Under the pieces are notes generated by a model. That model searched no databases. It worked only from the letters and a program-made list of their open reading frames with translations, and was not told the origin of the DNA. The position numbers were made by a program, and so were the translations under genes. 64,000 nt of DNA, taken from assembly GCA_020635515.1 (NCBI GenBank), contig JACJZS010000004.1, positions 62,001 through 126,000 of the forward strand, read 5' to 3'. Of the stretch, positions 44,783-54,700 are shown one piece after another. Numbering within the stretch: position 1 is the first letter of the stretch; each line of letters starts with the position of its first letter. The DNA comes from Flavobacteriales bacterium (GTDB lineage: Bacteria > Bacteroidota > Bacteroidia > Flavobacteriales > Weeksellaceae).

Positions 44783-45847
44783 ATGAAAATTCACGACCCA
44801 CAAGATATAAAGATTAGTAGAAAGAAAAGCACATTTCCCATTTCTGAAAATTTAGAAAAATATCTTGTAATGTATGACAGGTACTACCATGCAAATATCC
44901 ATTATAGTGATTTACTGGATTTTCAAGATGCAATTCCTGTATACGACGTTTATGGTAATGATACTTTTTGGAAAAGTGTAATTTATCCACCTCATTTAAT
45001 GGAGCAAATTCACGATGGATTAAAACACATATATGCTTGGTTAAAATCCGATGGAAGTTTCGCTTCTACCTCTAATCTAGTAATAGATAGTATTGATTTT
45101 TGTACCTTTGGGAACTCAAATCCTTTTAGGATTAAAATAAAAAATTTATACAACGATAATCACGATTATTTTTACATAAAAAAGGCAGATGCATCGCGTG
45201 TATATGGTTTGGAATTAGAACATATCTTATCTCCTAATCACATTAATTACCTTATTTACAAAGATACCATAGTAGAAGAACATATAATTGGAATACCGGG
45301 AGATGTTTTTCTAGGGAATTATTTTAACGAGAACTTAAACAAAATACGATTTGCAAAAGAGTTTGTAAAGTTTAATGAAAGATGTTTCATGAGGCTTCTA
45401 GGCGATCAAAGAGCGTATAATTTTGTGGTGGTTTTAACTCCTGATTTCGATAAAGTTCAGTATCGGATTCGAAGCATTGATTTTGATCAACAATCCTATG
45501 AGGGAAATATAAATATGTATAAACCTCAGTTTTTTAAAGAGAATTATTCTTTTGTGAAATTGGTTTTAGATGTTTTAGATGAGAAAAGTATTATTCAATA
45601 TCAGACAGAAGAACGTGCATTATTGGCAAAACGCATGATAGGAGAAGAACACAGATTAAACGATTTGATGAGAATTATGCAACAAGAAAAAATATCTCAT
45701 GCAGACAAGGTGGAAAACCTAAAAAATGAGGTGTATAATTTTGTAAAAGATAAAAAATTTAAAACAGCTTCTACTATGGGAGAAATTGTAAAAATAGGTT
45801 TAGACTTTGTGCTTAGAAATTATAAAAATGCAGTTTTAACTCGTTAA
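44783..45847 (+). CDS. Unknown protein with atypical-kinase-like motifs
   Basis: 354 residues from ATG 44783, preferred over an upstream start that would overlap the OstA-like gene. Not a family I recognise by name. Spaced elements look like a divergent kinase fold: Lys133/Lys134 in FYIKKAD (beta-3 Lys position), a hinge-like VEEHIIGIPGDVFL from residue 164, then GDQRAYN (Gly207, Asp208, Asn213) and SIDFDQ (Asp233-Asp235), as in the GD..N and DF(G/D) of atypical kinases. No signal peptide or membrane segment. A conserved helix-rich C-terminus (about 290-354) follows. Kinase-like fold is an inference; the substrate is unknown. Confidence 0.7.
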   Translation: MKIHDPQDIKISRKKSTFPISENLEKYLVMYDRYYHANIHYSDLLDFQDAIPVYDVYGNDTFWKSVIYPPHLMEQIHDGLKHIYAWLKSDGSFASTSNLVIDSIDFCTFGNSNPFRIKIKNLYNDNHDYFYIKKADASRVYGLELEHILSPNHINYLIYKDTIVEEHIIGIPGDVFLGNYFNENLNKIRFAKEFVKFNERCFMRLLGDQRAYNFVVVLTPDFDKVQYRIRSIDFDQQSYEGNINMYKPQFFKENYSFVKLVLDVLDEKSIIQYQTEERALLAKRMIGEEHRLNDLMRIMQQEKISHADKVENLKNEVYNFVKDKKFKTASTMGEIVKIGLDFVLRNYKNAVLTR

Positions 45848-45888
45848 TTTTCCTTGATTTTAGATGTAAGCTCAGCACTTAACTTAGC

Positions 45889-45918
45889 TTGGTATAGTGA
45901 AAAAAATAACTATATTTG
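45889..45918 (+). promoter_or_regulatory. Promoter of the ricT-gldH-PBP1A operon
   Basis: TTG at 45889-45891, 19-base spacer and TATATTTG at 45911-45918; the ATG at 45940 follows 21 bases later. Confidence 0.75.
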
Positions 45919-45939
45919 TATTTAAAATTATACATAAAT

Positions 45940-47184
45940 ATGAGTTCATGTGGAACATGCGGAACGAGCGATAGTACATTACCTAAAGGATGCAAGAATC
46001 ACGGAACTTGTGGTACAGATGGTTGTAATAAATTAACAGTATTTGATTGGTTATCAGACATCAATACTTCGGAATCCATAGTAGATAATATAGTTGAAGT
46101 TAGATTCAAAAACGATAGAAAAGGTTTTTATAGAAATACTTCTGATTTGTCATTGCAAATGGGAGATATTATTGCAGTAGAATCGAGTCCTGGTCACGAT
46201 ATAGGAGTTGTTTCGTTAAAAGGAGCGTTAGCAAATATTCAAGCAAGAAAGAAAAAAGAAAACCTAGAAGAGCTAAGCAAAGTATATAGAATTGCTAACC
46301 AAAAAGACATTGATACTTGGCAAGAATTTAGAAGTAAAGAGTATGAGCATATGACTCAAGCTCGAAAGATGGCTTCTAATTTAAATCTAAATATGAAAAT
46401 CTGTGATGTTGAATACCAAGCAGATGGAACGAAAGCTACTTTTTATTATACAGCAGAAAGTAGAGTGGATTTTAGAGAACTTATAAAACAATACGCAACG
46501 ACATTCAAAACCAAGATAGATATGCGTCAGATTGGTTTTAGACAAGAAAGTGCAAAAGTTGGAGGTATTGGTTCATGCGGAAGAGAGTTATGCTGTTCTT
46601 CTTGGTTGACGGATTTTCGTTCAGTGAATACTGCTGCTGCTCGTTACCAACAACTTTCTATAAATCCTCAAAAATTAGCAGGTCAGTGCGGAAAATTAAA
46701 GTGTTGCCTTAATTTTGAATTGGATTCATACTTAGATGCAATAGATAGTTTTCCTTCTCAGAATACCATTCTTAAAACAGAAAAGGGAAATGCCAATTGT
46801 ATAAAAATAGACGTTTTTAGACAAAAGATGTGGTTCACTTATAAAGATAATTCTTTAAATTGGTATGAGTTTAGCACGGCAGAAGTACATGATTTTATAG
46901 CTGTAAACAAAAAAGGAAATTCACTAAAACCACTTGAAGAATACCAAAAAACAGAGGTAAATACTATAGATATTATAGAAGAAAACAACCTTAATCGTTT
47001 TGAAAACAAAAAACCAAATAGAAAACCAAGGAAAAAAAATAAACGTAATAACACTAGCAATAATTCCAATACAACGAATTCTAAAGTAAAAACAAGAAAC
47101 GAAAATTCTAGTGGACAAGCAAACAAACAATTATCTAAAAGTAAACCTAAAAAAATAACAAAAAAAACTTCTGGTGAGAAATAA
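45940..47184 (+). CDS. ricT: PSP1 domain protein, RicT/YaaT-like
   Basis: 414 residues from the ATG 45940 (MSSCGTCGTSD); an earlier ATG is less likely. The N-terminus is Cys-rich (CGTCG, CKNHGTCG, DGCNK). The PSP1 domain has YHMTQARKMA-like and DFRELIKQYATTFKTKIDMR and the tandem clusters GSCGRELCCSSWL and AGQCGKLKCCLNFE. The tail after about 345 is Asn/Lys-rich and disordered. In Bacillus, RicT works with RicA and RicF in RNA maturation and binds Fe-S; the partners are not in the window. The gldH start overlaps its end. Confidence 0.9.
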   Translation: MSSCGTCGTSDSTLPKGCKNHGTCGTDGCNKLTVFDWLSDINTSESIVDNIVEVRFKNDRKGFYRNTSDLSLQMGDIIAVESSPGHDIGVVSLKGALANIQARKKKENLEELSKVYRIANQKDIDTWQEFRSKEYEHMTQARKMASNLNLNMKICDVEYQADGTKATFYYTAESRVDFRELIKQYATTFKTKIDMRQIGFRQESAKVGGIGSCGRELCCSSWLTDFRSVNTAAARYQQLSINPQKLAGQCGKLKCCLNFELDSYLDAIDSFPSQNTILKTEKGNANCIKIDVFRQKMWFTYKDNSLNWYEFSTAEVHDFIAVNKKGNSLKPLEEYQKTEVNTIDIIEENNLNRFENKKPNRKPRKKNKRNNTSNNSNTTNSKVKTRNENSSGQANKQLSKSKPKKITKKTSGEK

Positions 47185-47662
47185 ATATTTTACAACAATT
47201 TTTATTGTACTTGTTGCTTTCTGCTGTGTCTTTTTTTATTCATGTAATCACGATGCTATTTATGCACACAACTTGTCTATAGATAATTCTTGGAATAAAA
47301 ACACAAAACTTAAATATTCTTTTGTAGTAGATGATGTTTCTTCTAAATACGATGTTTTTTTTATAATTAGAAATAACGATGAGTATAAATACACCAATCT
47401 TTGGTTAATTACATCATTAAATTCAAAAGGAAAAACAATAAGAATTGATACATTACAGTATGATATTGCAGATCGAAAAACAGGAAAATGGTTAGGTTCA
47501 GGTATCTTTAATAAAGAAATTAAAGCACTATATTTAGAAAATTGTCGTTTTTCTAAAAGTGGAGATTACAACATTGAGGTAATTCAAGCAATGAGAGATA
47601 GTAACCTCATAGGAATTGAAGATTTTGGAGTTCAAATTAATAAGATATCGAAAACAGAATAA
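47174..47662 (+). CDS. gldH: Gliding motility lipoprotein GldH
   Basis: 162 residues with a GTG start overlapping ricT by 11 bases. The lipobox is FFYSCNHD. The mature part matches GldH: YAHNLSIDNSWNKNTKLKYS, the NNDEYKYTNLWLI segment and GDYNIEVIQAMRDSNLIGIE. GldH is needed for gliding in Flavobacterium johnsoniae and is part of the motility apparatus linked to T9SS. Its last base overlaps the PBP1A start, so the genes are coupled. Confidence 0.95.
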   Translation: MRNKYFTTIFIVLVAFCCVFFYSCNHDAIYAHNLSIDNSWNKNTKLKYSFVVDDVSSKYDVFFIIRNNDEYKYTNLWLITSLNSKGKTIRIDTLQYDIADRKTGKWLGSGIFNKEIKALYLENCRFSKSGDYNIEVIQAMRDSNLIGIEDFGVQINKISKTE

Positions 47663-50016
47663 TGGAAACAAATTCAACAAATACAAATCAGCAGAAAGTT
47701 GATAAAAAGAACAAGAGAAGAAAAGCGATTCGCAAAGGATTATTTTTCTTTTGGTTTCTTTTTTTGATTGGTTTAGCAGGAGCTTTTCTTTTATTTTATG
47801 GAACCAAAAAAGGTTGGTTAGGTGAAATGCCAGATGTGGAAGAATTAGACAATCCAACAATATATGTAGCTTCTGAAATTATTTCTTCCGACGGGAAACT
47901 ACTCGACAGGTTTGAAGAAGAAAAAAGAATTCCTGTAGAATACAATGAACTTCCTGCATATTTAGTAGATGCTTTAATCTCTAAAGAAGACGAAAGATTC
48001 TATGATCATTCTGGAATCGATGCTAAAGCGGTTGCTCGTGTTATCTTTTTTAGAGGAGAACGAGGAGGAGGAAGTACAATTTCGCAACAGTTAGCAAAGC
48101 TTTTATTTACAGATGAACGTTCTCAAGGTAAATTAAAAAGAGGATTGCAGAAGCTGAAAGAATGGATAATTGCAGTTGAATTAGAAAAAAGATATACCAA
48201 AAATGAAATTATTGCAATGTACTTTAATAAATTTAATTATCAGTATGGAGCGAATGGTATAGAAATGGCATCTAAGGTATATTTTGGAAAATCAGCAAAA
48301 GATTTAACGCTTGATGAAGCGGCAATCTTTGTAGCGATGTTGGAAGCACCTACGGCAAACAATCCAAAGAGAAACCCTGAAAATGCTAAAGAGAGAAGAG
48401 ATGTTGTTTTGGGAATGATGAAAAAACAAGGAAGGATTTCTGATGTTCAATACCAAGAAGCTATAGCAAAACCAATAAAATTAAATTTCAAAAAACCAGA
48501 ACGAGCAAATCAAGGACTTTCTGCGTACTATAAGTATGAGTTGAGAAAAGAGATCAACAATTATTTAGATGAATACGAAAAGAAAACAGGCGAGAAATTA
48601 AGCTTATATGAAGACGGTTTAAAAATTTATGTTACCATAGATTCTAGAATGCAACGCTATGCAGAAGAGGCAATAAAAGAACATCTTACGTATTTACAAA
48701 AAGTATTTTTCGGACATGTGAGAGGAAGAAAAACTGCACCTTTTTGGGACATTAGTGAAGAGAAAGCAAATCGTATTTTTGAGGCAGCAATGCGAAGAAC
48801 TCAACGTTATAGAACGTTAAAAGAACAAAATTGGAAAGAGGAAGACATTATAAAAGAGTTCAAAAAACCTACAGAGTTAGAGATTTTTACTTGGAACGGA
48901 TACAAAGATACAATTATGTCGCCGTGGGATTCTATTAGGTATCATAAACACATTGTTAACAGTGGTATTATGGCAATGGAACCGCTTACAGGAAATATAA
49001 AAGCGTGGGTAGGTGGTGTTGATTGGAACTACTTTAAATATGATCATGTAAAACAATCAAAAAGACAAGTGGGATCTACATTTAAACCTTTTGTGTATGC
49101 AGCAGCTATTGTAAATAATGGATATACTCCATGTACTACTGTTTCCAATGCTCCATTTCGTGCAGGTGGTTGGAGTCCGAAAGGAGGAGGTACAGGAGGT
49201 GTACGTACGTTAAAACAAGGATTAGCTAGTTCTAATAATACGGTAGCTGTTCGATTAATGGATATTACGGGAATAGATAATACCATTGCAATGGCAAGAG
49301 ATTTAGGACTGGAAAGTCCGATAGCACATAATTTAACTTCTGCACTTGGTTCGTCAGATACCTCTATTTATGAAATGGTAGGAGCTTATAGTACATTTGC
49401 TAATTATGGAACGTATATAAGACCTGAAATGATTTGGAGGATAGAAAATTCGGAAGGAAAAGTAATTAAAGAGTATATTCCTGAGCAAAGAGAAGTACTT
49501 AATGAGTTGCATGCCTACTCTATGTTGGAAATTATGCAAGCAGTAACAGGATACGGAGGAACTGGTAAAGCAGCAAAAAATTATATAAATACATCAATCG
49601 CGGGGAAAACAGGAACTACTAATGACTATGCAGATGCTTGGTTTATAGGAATGACACCTAAACTTGCTTGTGGTGTTTGGGTTGGTTGGGAAGACCGTTT
49701 TGCTCACTTTACAACAGGACTTGGGCAAGGTTCTAAATCAGCACTTCCTGTATGGGGGGAATTTATGCAAAAAGTATATTCGGATAAAAGATTAGGTTAT
49801 TCACTAAAAGATAAATTCATTCCACCTAAATCATTGGAAGGAGAATACAATTGTGAGTCATTAAAGTTGTTTGGTGGATATTCAGAAAGTTACGGAACGA
49901 TAGATGATCCTATAGAAGTTGATGAAATTCCGCAAACCTCTAGAGGTTCTAATGTAAACTCTGGTCTGAATAATATAAATCAGAAGATTAATGCAAAAGA
50001 TACATTAGAGTTTTAA
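47662..50016 (+). CDS. Class A penicillin-binding protein 1A
   Basis: 784 residues. One N-terminal membrane helix (about 30-50, LFFFWFLFLIGLAGAFLLFY). The GT51 glycosyltransferase part has ALISKEDERFYDHSGIDAKA and GGGSTISQQLAKLLF. The transpeptidase has Ser472 in the SxxK motif (VGSTFKPF), SSNN as the second motif, and KTGTTNDYADAWF as the third. It builds and cross-links peptidoglycan. First base overlaps the gldH stop (TAATG type). Confidence 0.97.
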   Translation: METNSTNTNQQKVDKKNKRRKAIRKGLFFFWFLFLIGLAGAFLLFYGTKKGWLGEMPDVEELDNPTIYVASEIISSDGKLLDRFEEEKRIPVEYNELPAYLVDALISKEDERFYDHSGIDAKAVARVIFFRGERGGGSTISQQLAKLLFTDERSQGKLKRGLQKLKEWIIAVELEKRYTKNEIIAMYFNKFNYQYGANGIEMASKVYFGKSAKDLTLDEAAIFVAMLEAPTANNPKRNPENAKERRDVVLGMMKKQGRISDVQYQEAIAKPIKLNFKKPERANQGLSAYYKYELRKEINNYLDEYEKKTGEKLSLYEDGLKIYVTIDSRMQRYAEEAIKEHLTYLQKVFFGHVRGRKTAPFWDISEEKANRIFEAAMRRTQRYRTLKEQNWKEEDIIKEFKKPTELEIFTWNGYKDTIMSPWDSIRYHKHIVNSGIMAMEPLTGNIKAWVGGVDWNYFKYDHVKQSKRQVGSTFKPFVYAAAIVNNGYTPCTTVSNAPFRAGGWSPKGGGTGGVRTLKQGLASSNNTVAVRLMDITGIDNTIAMARDLGLESPIAHNLTSALGSSDTSIYEMVGAYSTFANYGTYIRPEMIWRIENSEGKVIKEYIPEQREVLNELHAYSMLEIMQAVTGYGGTGKAAKNYINTSIAGKTGTTNDYADAWFIGMTPKLACGVWVGWEDRFAHFTTGLGQGSKSALPVWGEFMQKVYSDKRLGYSLKDKFIPPKSLEGEYNCESLKLFGGYSESYGTIDDPIEVDEIPQTSRGSNVNSGLNNINQKINAKDTLEF

Positions 50017-50017
50017 T

Positions 50018-50371
50018 ATGCGTTTACTAAGGAAAGCAGGTTTAATTTTCTTCTTATTTATTTTGTCATCTTGTTATGAAACAATTTCAAAACCTACGGA
50101 TTTAATTGATCAAGAGCAGATGATTCAAATGCTATCAGATGTTTACCTTTATAAACAATCAGTAGATATAGGAGGAAGAATGAATGAAGCAAAATACGAT
50201 GATATAAATGCCTATATAACTCAGAAATACAAAGTGACCCCTATTCAGTTTAAAGAAAGCTATGCTTATTATTTTTTAGATAACGATAGAAGTAAAAAAA
50301 TGTTTGAGGAAGTAAAGAAAAATCTTCAAAAAAAATACGATAAAATAAACGAAAATAAGGAACAAGAATGA
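50018..50371 (+). CDS. DUF4296 lipoprotein
   Basis: 117 residues. Lipobox at FILSSCYETI. The DUF4296 pattern is LIDQEQMIQMLSDVYLYKQS then NAYITQKYKVTPIQFKESYA and a basic helical tail. Common in flavobacteria; function unknown. It begins two bases after the PBP1A gene and overlaps the epimerase gene by four bases. Confidence 0.88.
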   Translation: MRLLRKAGLIFFLFILSSCYETISKPTDLIDQEQMIQMLSDVYLYKQSVDIGGRMNEAKYDDINAYITQKYKVTPIQFKESYAYYFLDNDRSKKMFEEVKKNLQKKYDKINENKEQE

Positions 50372-51402
50372 GTACATACTTAATTACAGGAGCATCAGGA
50401 TTTATTGGCTCACATTTAGCAGAAACATTACTAAAAGAAGGAAATACAGTTATAAATGTAGATAATTTTCATGATTTTTATGATTATAAAATAAAAATAC
50501 GAAATACATTAAATTCCATTTCAGATAATAGTGATTTTGCATTTACAGGAGATAAAAAAACGGATTTAGAAGCACTTGAAAAGAGAGTAAAAGCACAAAA
50601 TTATTCTCTTTATACTACAGATATTAGAGATATCAATGAATTAGATAAAATAGTTGATTCTCATAAAATTGATTGTATTATTCATCTTGCAGCACTTGCT
50701 GGAGTTAGACCTTCTATAGAAAAACCAATAGAGTACGAAGAAGTAAACATCAAAGGTACTATGAATCTTTGGCAACTTTGTAATAAATACAATGTAAAAA
50801 AGTTTGTATGTGCATCTTCTTCGAGTGTTTATGGCAACAATGAGAAAGTTCCTTTTGCAGAAACTGATGTCGTAGATTTTGCTATATCACCTTATGCTGC
50901 TACAAAAAAAGCGACAGAAATAATCGGACATGTTTATCATTCCTTATATAATATAGATATGATTCAACTTCGTTTTTTCACGGTTTATGGTCCTCGTCAA
51001 AGACCTGATTTAGCAATTCATAAGTTTACTAATCTTATTTATAATAATCAAGAGATTCCTTTCTTTGGAGATGGAACTACTGCTAGAGATTATACCTATA
51101 TAGATGATATAATCGATGGAGTTACAAAGTCTATAAAGTATGTTGAGAATAATTCTAATGTTTATGAAATTCTTAATTTAGGAGAAAGTGAAACAATTAC
51201 TTTGTCTGAGATGGTTTCTACAATAGAAAATACGCTTGGTAAAGAAGCCAAAAAGAATATGCTCCCTATGCAACCAGGAGATGTGTTAAAAACGAATGCT
51301 CAGATAGATAAAGCGAAAGAATTAATTGGATACAATCCTAAAACTTCGTTCAAAGATGGAATCAAAAAGTTTGTAGAATGGTATTATTCTATAAAAAGTT
51401 AA
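50368..51402 (+). CDS. NAD-dependent sugar-nucleotide epimerase, UDP-glucuronate 4-epimerase type
   Basis: 344 residues of an extended SDR protein. Rossmann motif TGASGFIGSHL near the start, NVDNFHDFYDYKIK next, Ser in CASSSSVYGNNEKVPFAE and the YxxxK catalytic pair in SPYAATKKATE. The RxxxVYGPRQRPDLAI segment fits UDP-glucuronate 4-epimerases (and related UDP-GlcNAc/GalNAc enzymes). Used for cell-surface polysaccharide precursors. Overlaps the DUF4296 gene by four bases, ending an operon that starts at ricT. Confidence 0.88.
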   Translation: MSTYLITGASGFIGSHLAETLLKEGNTVINVDNFHDFYDYKIKIRNTLNSISDNSDFAFTGDKKTDLEALEKRVKAQNYSLYTTDIRDINELDKIVDSHKIDCIIHLAALAGVRPSIEKPIEYEEVNIKGTMNLWQLCNKYNVKKFVCASSSSVYGNNEKVPFAETDVVDFAISPYAATKKATEIIGHVYHSLYNIDMIQLRFFTVYGPRQRPDLAIHKFTNLIYNNQEIPFFGDGTTARDYTYIDDIIDGVTKSIKYVENNSNVYEILNLGESETITLSEMVSTIENTLGKEAKKNMLPMQPGDVLKTNAQIDKAKELIGYNPKTSFKDGIKKFVEWYYSIKS

Positions 51403-51455
51403 AAAAAAGTTTGTAGATTAAAAAAAAGTAATTAGATTTGCACTCCAATTCAGCT

Positions 51456-51528
51456 GGTACCTTAGCTCAGTTGGTAGAGCAAAGGACTGAAAATCCTTGT
51501 GTCCCTGGTTCGATTCCTGGAGGTACCA
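51456..51528 (+). tRNA. tRNA-Phe (GAA)
   Basis: 73 bases folding as a cloverleaf: acceptor GGTACCT/AGGTACC, anticodon stem AAGGA/TCCTT, anticodon GAA at 51489-51491, T-loop GTTCGATTC. The 3' CCA is not encoded (A, then CAT follows). Confidence 0.97.
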
Positions 51529-51535
51529 CATTATT

Positions 51536-51580
51536 AAACCCTTAATCATTTGTAATTAATGTTTAAGGGTTTTCTTTTTG
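51536..51580 (+). terminator. Terminator behind tRNA-Phe
   Basis: Stem AAACCCTTAA/TTAAGGGTTT (51536-51545 with 51563-51572), then TCTTTTTG. Confidence 0.85.
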
Positions 51581-51652
51581 CTGTGGCGTTACAAAAGAAG
51601 TGCACAATCAAATAATTTTCACTAACGTGTATCAATTATTTTGTAATGAACT

Positions 51653-51706
51653 AAAAATAGTTGGTAATAACTTTTTATTTCACAAGATATTACCAACTAT
51701 TTTTTT
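51653..51706. terminator. Long hairpin, terminator of purL (bidirectional)
   Basis: 17-base stem 51653-51669 with 51688-51704 (core TAGTTGGTAATA), A and T runs on the outer sides. It lies 24 bases past the purL stop on the minus strand. Confidence 0.85.
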
Positions 51707-51729
51707 GAACTATTATACTTTAAAGTAAT

Positions 51730-54700
51730 TTACCCAAAATACTCTATTCCATTCTTAAATATATTATGATAATTTGAGTTTGGAATATTTTTCATAAGTC
51801 CTTGTCTAAAACGTTCAGGATGTCCCATTCTACCGTATATTTTACCATCTTTTGAGGTAATTCCTTCAACTCCAAAAACTGATGCATTAGGATTAAAAGG
51901 CATTTCTAAAGCTATGTTTTGATTTGCATCAATATACTGAGTAGCAATCTGTTTATTTTCTATTAATTTATTTAACGTTACATCATCTGCATAAAATCTT
52001 CCTTCTCCATGAGAAACAGGAATTGTATATACTTCATCTTTCATACCTTTCAGCCAAGGAGAATTCTCATTTACTACTTTTACATCTACCATTTGAGAAA
52101 TATGTCTACCTATTTTATTAAACGTAAGTGTTGGAGCACTTTCATCTAAATCACGAATCTCTCCGTATGTCACCAATCCTGACTTAATTAAAGCTTGGAA
52201 TCCATTACAAATCCCAAGAATCAATCCATCGTTAGCCAAAAATTCATGAATAGCATCTTTTATAATAGGGTTTTTTAATACAGAAACTATAAATTTTGCA
52301 GAACCATCTGGTTCGTCTCCTGCTGAAAATCCACCAGGAAACATTAGTATTTTTGAACTTTCTAAAGCATTTTTGAATACTTGTATACTTTCTGCTGTTG
52401 TACTCTCATTTAAGTTATTAAACAAAAATGAATTAACTTTTCCACCTTCGTTTTCAAATGCTTGAACTGTTTCATACTCACAATTGGTTCCTGGGAAAAT
52501 AGGTATTGCAACAGGAACTTTTTTCGTATTTACGTTGGATACAAACACATTCTTTTTATTTATATCCGATTCAAACGTAGTGATTTTTTCTTTGAAATCA
52601 GTTGGATAAATCTTTTCAAATGTTCCTGTCCATGACTCCAATAAATCATTCAAATCAAATTTATCTGAATTTATAATTAATTCTGGTTTGTCAATGGTTT
52701 TTCCTATTAATTGAAAATTTGCATCGTGTATTTCCTCATTTGAAACTACCAATAACGAACCTATGGTATAATCAAATATATTTTCAGAAGTACAAATTTC
52801 TGCTCCTATCCCGTTTCCAAAACTCATTTTGGCAAGAGCAACTGCTATTCCGCCTTCTTTAATTGTTTTAACTGAGTTGATTTTTTTATCCTTATTTAAT
52901 TCATAAACCAAATCATACGCAGATTTCAACTGATTGTAATTTGGCATTTTATCTTCTTGCACACTGTGTTTAAATAAGTAAATATTTTTTCCACTTTGTT
53001 TAAATTCAGATGAAATAATAGAATCTATATTTTCGGTTGCAACGGCAAAAGAAATAAGCGTTGGAGGAACATTCAGTTCTTTAAAAGTTCCCGACATAGA
53101 GTCTTTTCCTCCTATTGCTGCAATTTCAAAATTGAATTGTGCATCTACAGAACCTAAAATTGAAGCCAACGGTTTCCCCCATTTTTGTTTGTCTGTTCCT
53201 AGTTTCTCAAAATATTCCTGAAAAGTTAAACGAATATTTTTATAATTCCCTCCAAGAGCAACGATTTTTGCAACGGACTCCACCACAGCATATGCTCCGG
53301 AATGCAAGCAACTTTTATTTGATAAACTTACGTCAAACCCCCAAGTAGCAAGAGAACACGTACTTGTTTTTCCTTTTAAAACAGGGAATGCTTGTACACT
53401 TCCTTCTGCAGGAGAAAGTTGATATTTTCCTCCGAAAGGCATTAAAACTGTAGTTCGTCCCACAGTAGAATCAAACATTTCTACCAATCCTTTTTGAGAA
53501 GCAATATTAAGCTTAGCTAATTCTTCTTTAAATGATTCTTTTGTTAATTTTTTATCTGTATTCCAATCAAAATCGGTACTGATTACTTCTACTTCATTGC
53601 TTTTCTGAACACCGTTAGAATCTAAAAATTCACGAGAAAGATTTACGATTTTTGTTCCTTTCCAGTTAATTTCTAAACGATTATTATCTGTTACTTCAGC
53701 AACTTCTACGGCAAGTATATTTTCCTGTTTGGCAAGTTCTATAAATTGCTCTACATCTTTTGCATCTAATACAACTGCCATTCGCTCCTGAGATTCAGAA
53801 ATTGCAAGTTCTGTTCCGTTTAATCCTGCATATTTAGTTGGTAATACATCTAAATTTACCGTTAATCCGTCTGCTAATTCTCCAATTGCAACAGAAACTC
53901 CTCCTGCACCAAAATCATTTGATTTTTTAATTAGCTGAGTAACTTCTTTTTTTCTAAATAATCGTTGGATTTTCCTCTCTTGAACCGCATCTCCTTTCTG
54001 AACTTCTGAGCTTAACGTATGAATCGATTTTTCATCATGTGATTTTGACGAACCTGTAGCTCCTCCTACACCATCTCTTCCTGTTTTTCCTCCAAGAACT
54101 ACTATTTTGTCTCCTTTTTTAGGATTCTCTCTACGCACGTACTCTTTTGGTACCGCACCTGCCACAAAACCAACTTCCATTCGTTTTGCCTTGTATCCCT
54201 CATCATAAATTTCAGCTACATGAGTGGTTGCTAAACCAATTTGATTTCCATACGAACTGTATCCGTGAGCTGCCTCTTTAGATATTTTTCGTTGTGGAAG
54301 TTTTCCTTCCATCGTATCTTTTACTTCTTCCAAAATATTTCCTGCTCCTGTCACACGCATTGCTTGGTATACGAATGAACGTCCTGAAAGTGGGTCACGA
54401 ATTGCTCCTCCTATACACGTGGAAGCTCCTCCAAAAGGTTCTATTTCAGTTGGATGATTGTGAGTTTCGTTTTTAAATAAGAAATACCACGGCTCTTTCT
54501 TTCCATCAATATCTACATCTACTTCTATGGTACACGCATTTATTTCATCGGAAACTACCATATTATCTAGCTTTCCTGTTTTCTTGAAATACCTTGCTGT
54601 CACCGTTGCCAAATCCATTAATGTGATTGGCTTCTGTTCTCTTTTTAATTCTTTTCTCGCTTGTAAATAGCTATCAAATATTTGTTGTAAAGTTGATGCA

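Noticed and set aside
51456..51528. tRNA-Phe as an integration site of a genomic island
   Set aside because: No copy of its 3' end and no integrase gene is seen nearby; the following genes are core.
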